NCBI RefSeq assembly: GCF_050306235.1 | Contig: NZ_JBLWFH010000005.1 | Span: forward strand, 62,001 to 126,000 | DNA from: Glaciecola sp947496235 | Lineage (GTDB): Bacteria; Pseudomonadota; Gammaproteobacteria; Enterobacterales; Alteromonadaceae | DNA: 64,000 bases | Reading direction: 5' to 3' | Shown: piece after piece, positions 27,817 through 37,700 of the stretch | Layout: every line of letters begins with the position of its first letter | Position numbering within the stretch: the first letter of the stretch is position 1 | Notes under the pieces: model-generated | What the model was told of the DNA's origin: nothing | Databases searched by the model: none | What the model saw: the letters and a program-made list of their open reading frames with translations, nothing else | Translations under genes and position numbers: made by a program

Positions 27817-28869
27817 GTGAGTAAACATTCGGAAGTATTAAAGATCGGGCAACACAAGATTTTGCCAGGTCAGCGTGTAAAGCTGCAATTACCGGTTGCG
27901 AAGCTTTATACAAATACAGAAATGTCTATTCCTGTAGAAGTGATTCGCGCCAAGAAACCTGGCCCTGTGGTATTTTTAAGTGCGGCTATTCATGGCGATG
28001 AGCTAAATGGTATAGAGACAATTCGTCGATTGTTAGCGATGAAAACTTATCGCTTGGCAGCGGGGACTATTATTGCTGTGCCCATAGTAAACGTGTACGG
28101 CATGTTAAACCAAAGCAGATATATGCCCGATAGACGCGATCTTAATCGTTGTTTTCCAGGCTCTCCGAAAGGCTCGTTGGCAGGAAGATTAGCGCACTTA
28201 TTTTTAAATGAAATCGTCAAAAAATGCGATTATGGCATCGATTTTCATACGGGCGCTATTCACCGTAGTAATTTGCCCCAAATTCGCGCAAATTTAAGTG
28301 ATGAAGAAACCAATGAATTAGCTAAGTCCTTTGGTGTTCCAGTATTGTTAAATGCAGATTTACGTGACGGTTCTTTGCGCGAAAGTGCTTTAGAGATGGG
28401 AGTTAAAATTCTACTCTATGAAGCAGGACAGGCACTGCGCTTTGACGAATTATCGATTCGCTTAGGCATTCGGGGAATTTTAAATGTATTGAGTCATCTG
28501 GAAATGGTGAAATTACGTAAGAAGCGCCGAACACACCCCAAAACTGAACCCTTTACAGCTAATAAGTCAACATGGATTAGAGCGACTTGCAGTGGAACAG
28601 TAAGAGACATGAAACATCTAGGGGATCACGTTAAAAAAGGGCAGGTACTTGCTGAAATTTGCAGTCCAACGGGTGATTTTGTTGAAAAACTCAAAGTGCC
28701 CTTTGGTGGTGTTATTATTGGTAAGCAAAATATTCCTTTGGTGCAAGAAGGTGATGCAATGTATCACATCGCTATGTTTGAAGAGCCTGGTGAAGTTGCT
28801 GAACACATAGAGTTAATGCAAGACAAAATTAATCTAGATGCAGAAGTGGATGAAATCAAAACGATTTGA
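27817..28869 (+). CDS. Succinylglutamate desuccinylase/aspartoacylase-family zinc hydrolase
   Basis: Translation starts at a GTG (27817) preceded by AGAGGATAAC. The 350-residue protein belongs to the M14-like AstE/AspA deacylase family. It has an AAIHGDELNGIE zinc motif (His and Glu, about residues 58-69), the RDLNRCFPG arginine-containing substrate motif, and a later GIDFHTGAIHR third zinc histidine. Its C-terminal 100 residues look like a lipoyl/biotinyl-type beta-hairpin domain (GTVRDMKHLGDHVKKGQVLAEI), common in stand-alone members. It lies between rimK and the RimB-like gene, all tightly spaced. Substrates of this subgroup are not established; removal of a glutamate or N-acyl group linked to RimK activity is inferred from the neighbourhood. 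I give no symbol because it is not the arginine-catabolic astE. Confidence 0.84.
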   Translation: MSKHSEVLKIGQHKILPGQRVKLQLPVAKLYTNTEMSIPVEVIRAKKPGPVVFLSAAIHGDELNGIETIRRLLAMKTYRLAAGTIIAVPIVNVYGMLNQSRYMPDRRDLNRCFPGSPKGSLAGRLAHLFLNEIVKKCDYGIDFHTGAIHRSNLPQIRANLSDEETNELAKSFGVPVLLNADLRDGSLRESALEMGVKILLYEAGQALRFDELSIRLGIRGILNVLSHLEMVKLRKKRRTHPKTEPFTANKSTWIRATCSGTVRDMKHLGDHVKKGQVLAEICSPTGDFVEKLKVPFGGVIIGKQNIPLVQEGDAMYHIAMFEEPGEVAEHIELMQDKINLDAEVDEIKTI

Positions 28870-28887
28870 TTGAGTTTGGAGAATTAA

Positions 28888-29328
28888 ATGTCAGAAAAAA
28901 ATCTAGCTTTGGATGATGCATTGATCATAGGTGCAATCGAAACTATCGATTTGCCCGATTTAGGGTTAGCGGCTATTACTACGCGTATTGACACTGGCGC
29001 TCAGACCTCGGCCTTACATGTGGATCACATCCAATTAAAAGATCGTGGCGGCATTATCGAATTTGAATTTCATCCAGATTTCCACGAAGTAAAGAAAACC
29101 ATTAAATGCAGCGCTCAGCTTCACGACACCCGTTGGGTGAAAAGCTCTAATGGGGAAAGAGAACGACGGTACGTGATCAAAACTACCGCCACTCTAGGAG
29201 TAAAAACTTGGGAGATTGAGCTAACATTAACCAATCGCTCGGGGATGAATCATCTAATGTTGCTTGGTAGAGAGGCTATGCAAGACGGCTTTTTAGTGCA
29301 TCCTGGCGAGAGCTTCTTAGCATCATAG
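28888..29328 (+). CDS. rimB: RimB-like retropepsin-fold protease (ATP-dependent zinc protease family)
   Basis: The 146-residue protein carries the signature LAAITTRIDTGAQTSALHVD near residues 30-50, with the DTGA triad of aspartic proteases, and GMNHLMLLGREAMQDGFLVHPG near the C-terminus. This matches the PF05618 family, once called ATP-dependent zinc proteases and now seen as retropepsin-like. In Pseudomonas, RimB is encoded with RimK and cuts glutamate residues from modified S6. The order rimK, deacylase, rimB-like here, with 18 bases after the deacylase and a GGAGAATTAA ribosome-binding site, supports the same role. The symbol rests on that context. Confidence 0.8.
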   Translation: MSEKNLALDDALIIGAIETIDLPDLGLAAITTRIDTGAQTSALHVDHIQLKDRGGIIEFEFHPDFHEVKKTIKCSAQLHDTRWVKSSNGERERRYVIKTTATLGVKTWEIELTLTNRSGMNHLMLLGREAMQDGFLVHPGESFLAS

Positions 29329-29444
29329 ACCTACTAGTTTTATCTTATTGTTATTTAATTTTACTGGTTAAACCAAGTTGTTAATTAAATTAAATACTAT
29401 AGGGATTTGGTTGTTTATTTATAATTTAATTAAAAGGTTATTAT

Positions 29445-30569
29445 ATGCCTAACTTAGAAGCCCTGGCTTCCTTCGAAGATTTTAGAGCAGCGGCAAAACG
29501 TGCGCTTCCCAGAATATTATTTGATTACATAGACGGTGGTTCATACTCTGAGACCACTTTGAAGCGCAACGTGAATGCGTTTCAAGATTTGACTCTTGAT
29601 CAGCGAGTCATGTTGGACATGTCGAACATTTCTAGCGAGATTGAATTATTTGGCGAAAAACTTGCCGCCCCTATCATTTTAGCCCCCGTTGGTTTTTCTG
29701 GTATGTATGCGAAACGTGGCGAAGTGCAAGCAGCAAAAGCAGCCTATTCTCATAACCTTCCATTTTGTTTATCAACTGTTGGCATTTGCTCAATTGATGA
29801 AGTGACTCAAGATGCTGGGAAAGCACCTTGGTTTCAGCTGTATATGATTAAAGACAGAGCTTGCATAGCAGATTTGCTAGCAAAAGCGCAGGACAATGGT
29901 AGCAAAGTGTTAGTGCTAACGGCTGATTTGCAAACGCCTGGTGCCCGCTATCGAGATGTACGTTCGGGCATGATGCGTAAACTAAGTGTAGTTGAGTATA
30001 TGAAACGCGGCTTAGAAGGCGTGATGAAAGCGCATTGGAGCTATAACGTCATGCTCAAGGGACGTCCACATACGTTTGGCAATTTACAGGGCGTATTACC
30101 AGAAAATGCCAGTTTTGATGAAGCTTGGAAATGGATAAGCCAGAATTTTGATCCTTCGGTAAATTGGGATGATTTGGCCTTCATTCGAGAACATTGGAAG
30201 GGGCCTATTGTGTTAAAGGGTATTATGACTGCCGAAGATGCAAAATTAGCAGTAGAGCATGAGTTAGATGGCATAGTGGTTTCAAATCATGGGGGACGGC
30301 AGTTAGATGGTGCGCCAACAAGTGTTAGCGTGTTACCTGAAATTGTAGAAGTAGTAGATAAAAAACTAAAGGTGTTATTAGACTCTGGCGTTCGCACAGG
30401 ATTGGACGTACTTAAAGCTCGCCAATTAGGCGCGGACGCGTGTTTAATAGGAAGACCCTGGGCGTTTGCATTAGCAGCTGGTGGTCAACAAGGCGTAGAT
30501 AGATTGCTGACATTGATGAAAGCAGAATTGAGAACGGCACAAGTACTTAGTGGGATTTCAAGTTGTTAG
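29445..30569 (+). CDS. lldD: FMN-dependent alpha-hydroxy-acid (L-lactate) dehydrogenase
   Basis: The 374-residue protein has the full alpha-hydroxy-acid oxidase pattern. It begins EDFRAAAKRALPRILFDYIDGG, followed by APIILAPVGFSGMYAKRGE (FMN site), the LTADLQTPGARYRDVRSG loop, and the catalytic segment GIVVSNHGGRQLDGAP with the active-site His at about residue 282. It ends with LLDSGVRTGLDVLKARQLGADACLIGRPW for FMN phosphate binding. LldD oxidises L-lactate to pyruvate and passes electrons to the quinone pool. Mandelate or glycolate oxidase relatives share this pattern, so substrate is not certain. It stands alone downstream of the rim genes after a 116-base AT-rich gap that probably contains its own promoter. 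Confidence 0.88.
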   Translation: MPNLEALASFEDFRAAAKRALPRILFDYIDGGSYSETTLKRNVNAFQDLTLDQRVMLDMSNISSEIELFGEKLAAPIILAPVGFSGMYAKRGEVQAAKAAYSHNLPFCLSTVGICSIDEVTQDAGKAPWFQLYMIKDRACIADLLAKAQDNGSKVLVLTADLQTPGARYRDVRSGMMRKLSVVEYMKRGLEGVMKAHWSYNVMLKGRPHTFGNLQGVLPENASFDEAWKWISQNFDPSVNWDDLAFIREHWKGPIVLKGIMTAEDAKLAVEHELDGIVVSNHGGRQLDGAPTSVSVLPEIVEVVDKKLKVLLDSGVRTGLDVLKARQLGADACLIGRPWAFALAAGGQQGVDRLLTLMKAELRTAQVLSGISSC

Positions 30570-30677
30570 CTTGATCTGGAGCATATTATTCTAGTTGATA
30601 TATTGTGCAAGATAAGCAGATAAATTGTACAATAGTATAAATTTTCGATTAATCATTTATTTGGGGTCAACTTCTGA

Positions 30678-31490
30678 ATGAAAATACGCTGGATCCTCGG
30701 ATGTTTTTGCGCAGTAGTCTCAGTATTAACAAGTGCTAGTGACAAGGCTAAGCAAGAAGTTGTGATGTATACTGAATCTCAGTATCGTCCGTACAGCTAT
30801 ATTGAAGATGGTCAGTTAAAAGGCATTTATATTGACCTCATTGCGCGAATGAACCAAGAATTGCCAGAGTATAAAATCACAACCTACGCAATGCCATGGT
30901 TCGAAGCCCTCAACAACGTTAAGAAAGCCAAAGGCGATGCAATCTTAGGGACATATTTTTTAGGCAAATCCCGACCCCAGATTTATCCCTATAGCATGCC
31001 AATTTATAAAGAAGAAATCATTCTGGTTTGCAGTGACAAAACCATCCCTAAAGGTGATTATAATTTTCCCCAAGATTTTCAAGGCAAAGTCATTGCTAAC
31101 GTAAAAGGTTACGAAGCTTGGCGTCGTGATGCGGTTAAAAATATCAGCTATGAATCCTACTTCCGCTTTTTCTAAGTGCCCAGTACTGATATAGCCTTAG
31201 CTATGGTAGTGAAGGATAATATTGATTGTGCCTTGTTTGAGAGTCTGGCTTTTCAAAGTTCTTTTCAACATTTAAAGCAAGTGGGAAAATACGTGCTTGA
31301 TGCTGATTTAACCCCTGTAGTAGTGCATACCATGAGTGTTGAAGATGTATATGTTGGTTTTTCATGGCGCGCCTTTCATGATCCAGAAAAAGTTTATCTA
31401 AATGATTTTAAACGTAAGTTTGACAACCTTTTACATGACCTTCAAAAAAGTGGTGAATTGCAAAAGATAGTAAATCAGTATGTCGAGTAA
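30678..31490 (+). pseudogene. Periplasmic amino-acid-type solute-binding protein, split by an in-frame stop
   Basis: Two consecutive open segments, 30678-31172 and 31176-31490, lie in the same frame and are separated only by a TAA at 31173-31175. Joined, they give about 270 residues, the normal length of an SBP_bac_3 (family 3) binding protein. It has a signal peptide (MKIRWILGCFCAVVSVLTSA), an N-terminal lobe (YTESQYRPYSYIEDGQLKGIYIDLI), GDAILGTYFLGKSRPQIYPYS, and a C-terminal lobe with DIALAMVVKDNIDCALFE and LQKSGELQKIVNQYV. A single base change would restore the frame. The first half alone ends at YFRFF and lacks the second lobe's substrate contacts. A sequencing error or stop read-through are alternatives to a true nonsense mutation. 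Confidence 0.82.
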
Positions 31491-31533
31491 AACCTATTGA
31501 AATACGCCGCCGCTTCTAAAAAAATTATTTAAA

Positions 31534-31560
31534 AAAAAGCCCGTTCATAACGGGCTTTTT
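31534..31560. terminator. Bidirectional intrinsic terminator
   Basis: A-run, GCCCG (31539-31543), 7-base loop, CGGGC (31551-31555), T-run. The flanking A and T tracts extend the stem and provide U-runs for both strands. It sits between the plus-strand binding-protein pseudogene and the minus-strand TonB receptor, and serves both. Confidence 0.88.
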
Positions 31561-31585
31561 ACTAAAACATGATTAGAAATATCCT

Positions 31586-34375
31586 TTACATTCTATATCG
31601 AACACCTACAGCAAAGGTGCGGCTCACAAGAGCGCTGCCAAAATTGTGGGTGTTAGGATACTGATAATAGGACTGATATATCTCATCGGTGATATTAGTT
31701 GCATCAAATGTAAACATCAGATTTTCAGTTGCTTCATAGCTCAACTGAAAGTTCAAACTCTCTTCAGGGCGTCGATATACAGGTCGTGGGTTTGCAAAAA
31801 GCGCAGCTTCATAATTATTGATAAAATCATCTCGCCACACATATGAAAGACGCATATCAAAATTGTCTTTTTCATATATACCAACAATACTGTAAGAATT
31901 ATCAGATACGCCAAACATGCTTCTTTCAAGTTCTGCCGACAAGAATATATCACCGTTAGCATCTACATCATATTCGCGAATAATTTGGTTAGAATCTAGC
32001 AATGTATAACTGGCCTGAACACCAATGCCATCTAAAATATCCGGCAGGCCATCAGGGAAATAAACTGCACCGAATTCCCACCCTTGTAACTTACCGTCGG
32101 AAGTATTTCCAGGTTGAGTTAATACATACTGAGTCGGTTGCTCATCTTCTGGACCTTGCAGAGTTGCAAGGCGGCGCTGGTCAAAAACAAAACCTTCTAT
32201 GTCCCGTTGGAACCAAGCTGCATAAACTGAACTCTCAGGGGCAAAATACCATTCAAGGGATAGGTCAATATTCACTGATTCTACAGGCCCTAAATCGGGA
32301 TTCCCTTGACCTGCAGTTTTGAGATCTAGACCGGTTAGATTCGAGCCATAGTTAATTGTCGGATTTAATGCTGCGAAATCTGGTCGGCGTACAGTTTCAG
32401 TGTATGCGATACGCGCCAATAAATCCTCGCTTAAGTGATATCTGACAACTAAACTTGGGAGCACAGAAGTACTTGAGCCTTCTCCTTCTGTACCATCAAA
32501 GAACATTTCTCTGTCAGCACTTTCTATCCGAACCCCCACTTGCCCATCTATTTTCTTGCCAGCAAGTGTGGTATTGAAGTCTGCCTCGAAATAAGCTTCC
32601 GTAGATACTTCTTCAATATCAAAATTTAAGGTTGGTGTTTGATCGGTAACATCGTCGTAGCCGTGTAACGCTCTGATTTCTTGCCGATTATTGGCAATGT
32701 ACTCGGCATCTATTCCAGCCCAAGAAGAAGGAAAATATGCGTTTCCATCCATGAAATTTGTGTTTAAAAATACAAAATCAGCAGCGAAATCCGAAAGTGG
32801 AGCTCCAATATTTCCGCCCGGACCTAAATAATCATAGTCTTGAGCAGTTCTTTTGTCATATCGAAAGCCATACGCAATTTTTTCGAAAATTCCAAATTCT
32901 ACATATTGCTCTGCGTCTATGGTAAAAGTCAGCGCATCCCCTTCACCTAGATAGTTATTATCGTATAAGCTGTTGGTTAGCCAATTCGACGGATTTGTTA
33001 TATCTGATTCATCGATTCCTGCTGTTGCAGGATTGTCTAGAATTTCCAATGAAGGCAGTCCATCTCCTGCATTGAAATCAAAATTTAGAATACCTTGTAA
33101 TGAAGCCGGTGTGCCTCGCATTGCGAAAAACCAATTAGAATATTCGCTAGTTTGATATACGACTTCAGATTCGACACGTAAATTATCGGTAAAATCCCAT
33201 CTACCCCCTAAAGCATACAGATAACCATCCGTTTTACCTGTAAAAAAGTCTGAGCTTGAGAAATTATTTCCAATATTTTGAGAATCAAGGGCTGACCCCG
33301 CTTTTACAATATTCGTCCCTTCAAACAAATATAAGGGGGTATCAGGAGGCAATAAATAACCATATTCTACGTTTTTAAACAGCATTGTAGTTTTATTATC
33401 TGTTCTAAAACCGTTATAAAACGCTTCAAACAGATATTCCGACCAATCATTTGGCGCCCATTGAAAAGACACACTTGTTGCAGGTCTTTTTCGGTCACCA
33501 TACGTGTCTATTCCAAATATTGCGTCTCTAGATAGGTAGTACTCAGCGTTTTCACCATTGATATCTAGGGTAGCGCCTGCATCAAAAGACAAACCCTCTT
33601 CTAAACCCGCGGTCCAGAAATCCCCTGGAACACGTCTTAACATTCGATATGTTTCGGGTGGATTTTTTGTAAAATAGGGTAACATTGCACCTGCTGTTAA
33701 GGATTGGTCTCTAAACCTAGTTCTAGCATAAGCGACGTTCAATAGGGCGCCGAATTCACCAAGGTCTGTGTCCCATCTCGTGCTCACTAGGAAGCTGACA
33801 TTGGGATCAATATCGCCTTGTTGTTCTTGCTCGATTCCGCGGGCAGCAAACACCATTGTAGTATCGTCAAAATTAAAGGGGCGCTGAGTGGAAACGTCTA
33901 TTTGGCCCGCCAATCCACTACCAAGTTGTGATGCTGAACGCGTTTTATACACACTGGCACTTTCAAGTAAAGCTGCAGGGATATCAGCTAAGGCAATAGA
34001 CCTGCCTACCGAGGTAAAAATGTTTCTTCCGTTTACTGTAGTTGTAACATCAGTTAAACCACGAATACTGACTGTACTGACTTCACCGCCCGTTCTATCG
34101 GTTACTTGGACGCCAGAAACCCGTTGCAAGGCCTCTACGACATTGTTATCAGGAAACTTACCTATGTCCTCAGCAACAATTGCATCAACTATTTGAATAT
34201 TCTGGCGTTTAATATTAATTGCTTTGTTTAAACTAGCACGAATGCCTGTGACCTCAATAACTTCAACATTATCGTCGTTTTCTGAGATTGAAGTGTCAGT
34301 CTCTTCCTGAGCTTGCAGTAGGCTACTGCTCAAGGCAATTATTACTGCAGTTGCTAGTTGCTTCTTCTTAAACAT
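31586..34375 (-). CDS. TonB-dependent outer-membrane receptor, probably for arabino-oligosaccharides
   Basis: The frame opens at 34402, but the ATG at 34375 has a strong GGAGGT site seven bases upstream and begins a proper signal peptide (MFKKKQLATAVIIALSSSLLQAQ). The 929-residue protein has a plug domain with VEVIEVTGIRASLNKAINIK (typical of Alteromonadales/Caulobacter carbohydrate receptors), VQVTDRTGGEVSTVSIRGL, and a long beta-barrel. The barrel ends in NFGSALVSRTFAVGVRYRM with a terminal aromatic-rich strand. It is transcribed divergently from a GH43 arabinanase lipoprotein, which suggests uptake of arabinan fragments. The substrate is inferred only from that context. Confidence 0.9.
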   Translation of the reverse strand: MFKKKQLATAVIIALSSSLLQAQEETDTSISENDDNVEVIEVTGIRASLNKAINIKRQNIQIVDAIVAEDIGKFPDNNVVEALQRVSGVQVTDRTGGEVSTVSIRGLTDVTTTVNGRNIFTSVGRSIALADIPAALLESASVYKTRSASQLGSGLAGQIDVSTQRPFNFDDTTMVFAARGIEQEQQGDIDPNVSFLVSTRWDTDLGEFGALLNVAYARTRFRDQSLTAGAMLPYFTKNPPETYRMLRRVPGDFWTAGLEEGLSFDAGATLDINGENAEYYLSRDAIFGIDTYGDRKRPATSVSFQWAPNDWSEYLFEAFYNGFRTDNKTTMLFKNVEYGYLLPPDTPLYLFEGTNIVKAGSALDSQNIGNNFSSSDFFTGKTDGYLYALGGRWDFTDNLRVESEVVYQTSEYSNWFFAMRGTPASLQGILNFDFNAGDGLPSLEILDNPATAGIDESDITNPSNWLTNSLYDNNYLGEGDALTFTIDAEQYVEFGIFEKIAYGFRYDKRTAQDYDYLGPGGNIGAPLSDFAADFVFLNTNFMDGNAYFPSSWAGIDAEYIANNRQEIRALHGYDDVTDQTPTLNFDIEEVSTEAYFEADFNTTLAGKKIDGQVGVRIESADREMFFDGTEGEGSSTSVLPSLVVRYHLSEDLLARIAYTETVRRPDFAALNPTINYGSNLTGLDLKTAGQGNPDLGPVESVNIDLSLEWYFAPESSVYAAWFQRDIEGFVFDQRRLATLQGPEDEQPTQYVLTQPGNTSDGKLQGWEFGAVYFPDGLPDILDGIGVQASYTLLDSNQIIREYDVDANGDIFLSAELERSMFGVSDNSYSIVGIYEKDNFDMRLSYVWRDDFINNYEAALFANPRPVYRRPEESLNFQLSYEATENLMFTFDATNITDEIYQSYYQYPNTHNFGSALVSRTFAVGVRYRM

Positions 34376-34495
34376 TCGGTAAACCTCCATTACTGGGAAC
34401 AATTTTAGCTTCAGCCAGTAACCGTTGTGTGTTGTGTTAACTATTCAATTTGTAAGATTGTTATTTTTCATAACTGAACGATGAAATATCGCTAA

Positions 34496-34524
34496 ATATT
34501 ATTGTATGATTTAATCGGTGTCAA
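34496..34524 (-). promoter_or_regulatory. Sigma-70-type promoter of the TonB receptor gene
   Basis: Read on the minus strand: TTGACA (34524-34519), a 17-base spacer, then TAATAT (34501-34496). This is a perfect -35 box and a near-perfect -10 box at the best spacing. It predicts a leader of roughly 115 bases before the ATG at 34375. Confidence 0.68.
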
Positions 34525-34652
34525 CAGCCTGTGTTAAAACTATTAACAATTATTTACATTTGTCTCGATTGTAGCGGTGAAAATAATAAAACGTAATGGC
34601 ATAATGAATTAAATAATTATAAAAAACAGATAGATATAAAATTTTAATCGAA

Positions 34653-34673
34653 TTAACATTACAATAGTGTTAA
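34653..34673. promoter_or_regulatory. Candidate operator upstream of the GH43 promoter
   Basis: Inverted hexamers TTAACA (34653-34658) and TGTTAA (34668-34673) are separated by nine bases, with partial symmetry continuing inward. The dyad ends eight bases before the -35 box of the GH43 promoter, where a repressor or activator could act. Confidence 0.4.
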
Positions 34674-34680
34674 CAACAGA

Positions 34681-34709
34681 TTTACATAGTATATACTCGA
34701 TGTTATATT
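34681..34709 (+). promoter_or_regulatory. Sigma-70-type promoter of the GH43 arabinanase gene
   Basis: TTTACA (34681-34686), a 17-base spacer and TATATT (34704-34709), followed by the GAGG ribosome-binding site and the ATG at 34748. The spacing and both boxes fit a vegetative promoter. Confidence 0.55.
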
Positions 34710-34747
34710 AAATTAGTCATACAATATTACTTTGATGAGGTTTAACC

Positions 34748-37700
34748 ATGAGATGGAACAAAGTGTTGTTATCCGCAGGAGTAGCTGCTGTGTTATTTGG
34801 CTGCGGAGACGGAACACAACAAGAAGTTGGAGGTGCGGTTCAAGCGCCTGAAAATACGCCACCGGTAATTGTACCCGATCCCACTTTCCCAACCGATGTC
34901 ACTTTTACGGAAGTTGGCGTACACGACCCTTCAGTGATTCGCTTGGACGACGGCACTTTCTATATATTTGGCTCTCATATGGCCTTCGCCAGTTCCACTG
35001 ATCTTTTTAACTGGACACAATTAAACCCTAGTGCAGCAAGTAACGAAGAAGCTGCTGCAAACACGCCTTTATTTAATACTTATGAAACACAAGCTGCTGA
35101 AGGTATTTCTTGGGTGGGTGGCCATATTGGGTCTTGGGCGTCCGATGTTATCCAACTCGCTGATGGTAAATACTATTTCTATTATAATCATTGCGCTTTG
35201 CCCTCAACAGGGAATTGTGTCTCTCGTTCTTATTTGGGCGTTGCTGTATCTGATGATATAGAAGGGCCTTATGAAAATCTGGGATTGATATTAACAACTG
35301 GACACGAAGGTGCTGAGAATCCCGGAATTAACGGAGAAGACTACGATGGTAATGTGCATCCTAATGCAATAGATCCTGATGTCTTTTTCGATAAAGAAGG
35401 GCGTTTATGGATGGTATATGGTTCATATTCTGGCGGTATATGGATTATGGAGCTTGACCCTGATACGGGTATGGCATTACCGGAACAAGGTTATGGCACT
35501 AAGCTTATGGGCGGCTTCTACAGCGCTATAGAAGGGCCATTCATGTTGTATAGTCCTGAGACGGATTATTACTACTTATTTACTTCTTTTGGTGGGTTTG
35601 CTGCCGCAGATGGTTATAACATGAGAATTTCGCGTTCTCGAAATCCTGACGGGCCTTTTTTAGATAGCCAAGGTCAAGATATGATCGGAGCTTCCGGTGC
35701 TTGGTCAGCCATAGAACCTTATGGTAACAAAATAATGGGCGGGTTCATGTATGACGTAAACCCTGGGGAGTCGGGTTCAGATAATGGATATATGGCACCT
35801 GGGCACAATTCTGCCTATTATGACGAATCTACCGGTCAATATTTCAATATTTTTCATACTCGTTTCCCCAATAGTGGAGAGATTCACAACGTGCGAGTTC
35901 ATGAAATGTTTATGAATCAAGATGATTGGTTGGTAGTCGCGCCACATCGCTACGTGCCAATTGAGGGTGAGAACATAGTCGATGAAGCTGATTTGTTCGG
36001 CACATTTAAATTAATAAACCACGGCAGTGATATTAATCGTGAAGCTGCACTTTCAGGTTATATTACACTTGAAGATTACAACGAGATTTCAGGGGAGTAT
36101 ACGGGGTTATGGTATTACGAAGCAGATAACATTGTACGTTTATACATCGATGGATTGGGTGATTTTAGAGGCGTAGCTTCTTGGCAATATAATGAAAATG
36201 CGCAAGCTTTTGTGCCCACCTTTAGTGCCATCGATGAGGAAGGTGTAGCTATTTGGGGCAGTAAATTACTGATTGACGACGATACAGTAGCGCTAACAAA
36301 TACATTAGATGCTATGACATTTCCTGAAATGACGACTTTTAATTTGTCACTCCCAGCCATAGGGGCTAACGGTGCTGAAATTACTTGGACTAGTAGCCAT
36401 CCCGATTACCTAGAAGTGACTGGGGTACCAGAGCAACCCAATGCGAGTTATTTGGGGGTAGTAACGCGACCTAACGTGGGCAGTGGTGATGCTGAAGTAT
36501 CAATTACCGCCACGGCAACACTTAACGGTGTTTCACAATCCAGAACCTATACAATAGGTATTCCTGCAAGAGTAGCCTACAACAGAGTTGCCCATTATAG
36601 CTTCGAAGGCGAATTAAACGATGAGCTATCAAACTATGCTGCAGCAACTCAAACAGGTGATAGACCAGATAATACTGGTACAGTTTCCTATGCGGTTGGT
36701 CAAAATGGTCAAGCTGTGATGTTAGATGGCACTAACGGCGTAAGATTACCCGATGGCATCATAAATTCTTATGATTACACCGTTTCTATGTGGTTAAATG
36801 CAGATGCTTTAAACACCTTTACCACAGCATTTTTTGGAGACGCAGGTGCTGACGGTTGGATGAGCTTGGTACCGCAAAGTTGGGACGGCAACATAATGCT
36901 TTGGAGTAATTCAGCTTTAAAAGGTTCGAATCCGTGGTTTGATGGCATAACGGGTGTTCCAATGATGTTAGATACATGGACTCACGTAGCATTTTCGGTT
37001 AATAAAGGGGTTGTTAAGATCTACATCGATGGTGTTCAGACAACTGAAACCGGCGGTTTGCCTGATATGTTTACGGGTAAAGAGGCAGTATTTACCCTTG
37101 GCGTGAACCCGTTCGATATTCCGTTTATCGGCATGATCGATGAGCTAAAATTCTATGATACTGCATTAACCGAAGGCGAAATTCGAAATCTAGATGTTAC
37201 GCCATTAACCGATCAAGAGTTACTTGCTTCTGCTGCCGATATTTTGGATTTAGGCGACCTCTCAGCGGTAGTGTCTAACTTGCCAATGTCTCCGTCTGGT
37301 CCTTACGCTTCGGCTATTGAGTGGACATCATCAAACCCAGCAGTAGTTAGTACTAAAGGCGTTGTGACACGCCCTGCAAACGGCGAAAATGACGCTTTGG
37401 TAACCTTAACTGCCAATATTTCATTGAATGGTTCAACGACTACTAAGACCTTTGAAGCAACAGTTAGAGCCTTAGGCTTACCAGACCCAGTGGTTCATTA
37501 TAGTTTCGATAATGATGACTTAACTGAAACCTCAGGTATGTATGATGCTGGTGTAGTCACTGGCGCCAATTTAGGTGCGGCGACCGAAGAATCTGCGTTT
37601 AGTGAGGGTGTAGTGGGCCGAGCATTAGATATGTCGGGCAATTATGGCATTCAATTACCCGATAACCTGATTGGCGATAACACCTATGCTATATCGGTTT

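Larger units (their letters stand above)
34376..34747. other. Divergent regulatory region of the arabinan locus
   Basis: This 372-base AT-rich gap separates the receptor from the GH43 gene. It holds one good promoter for each (listed separately). It also contains several copies of the hexamer TTAACA or its complement TGTTAA: 34532-34537, 34543-34548, 34653-34658, 34668-34673 and 34670-34675. These may be operator half-sites for a sugar-responsive repressor; no regulator gene is adjacent. Confidence 0.5.

Noticed and set aside
31176..31490. Separate small gene starting with GTG
   Set aside because: It is the in-frame second half of the solute-binding protein and has no signal peptide or independent ribosome-binding site.
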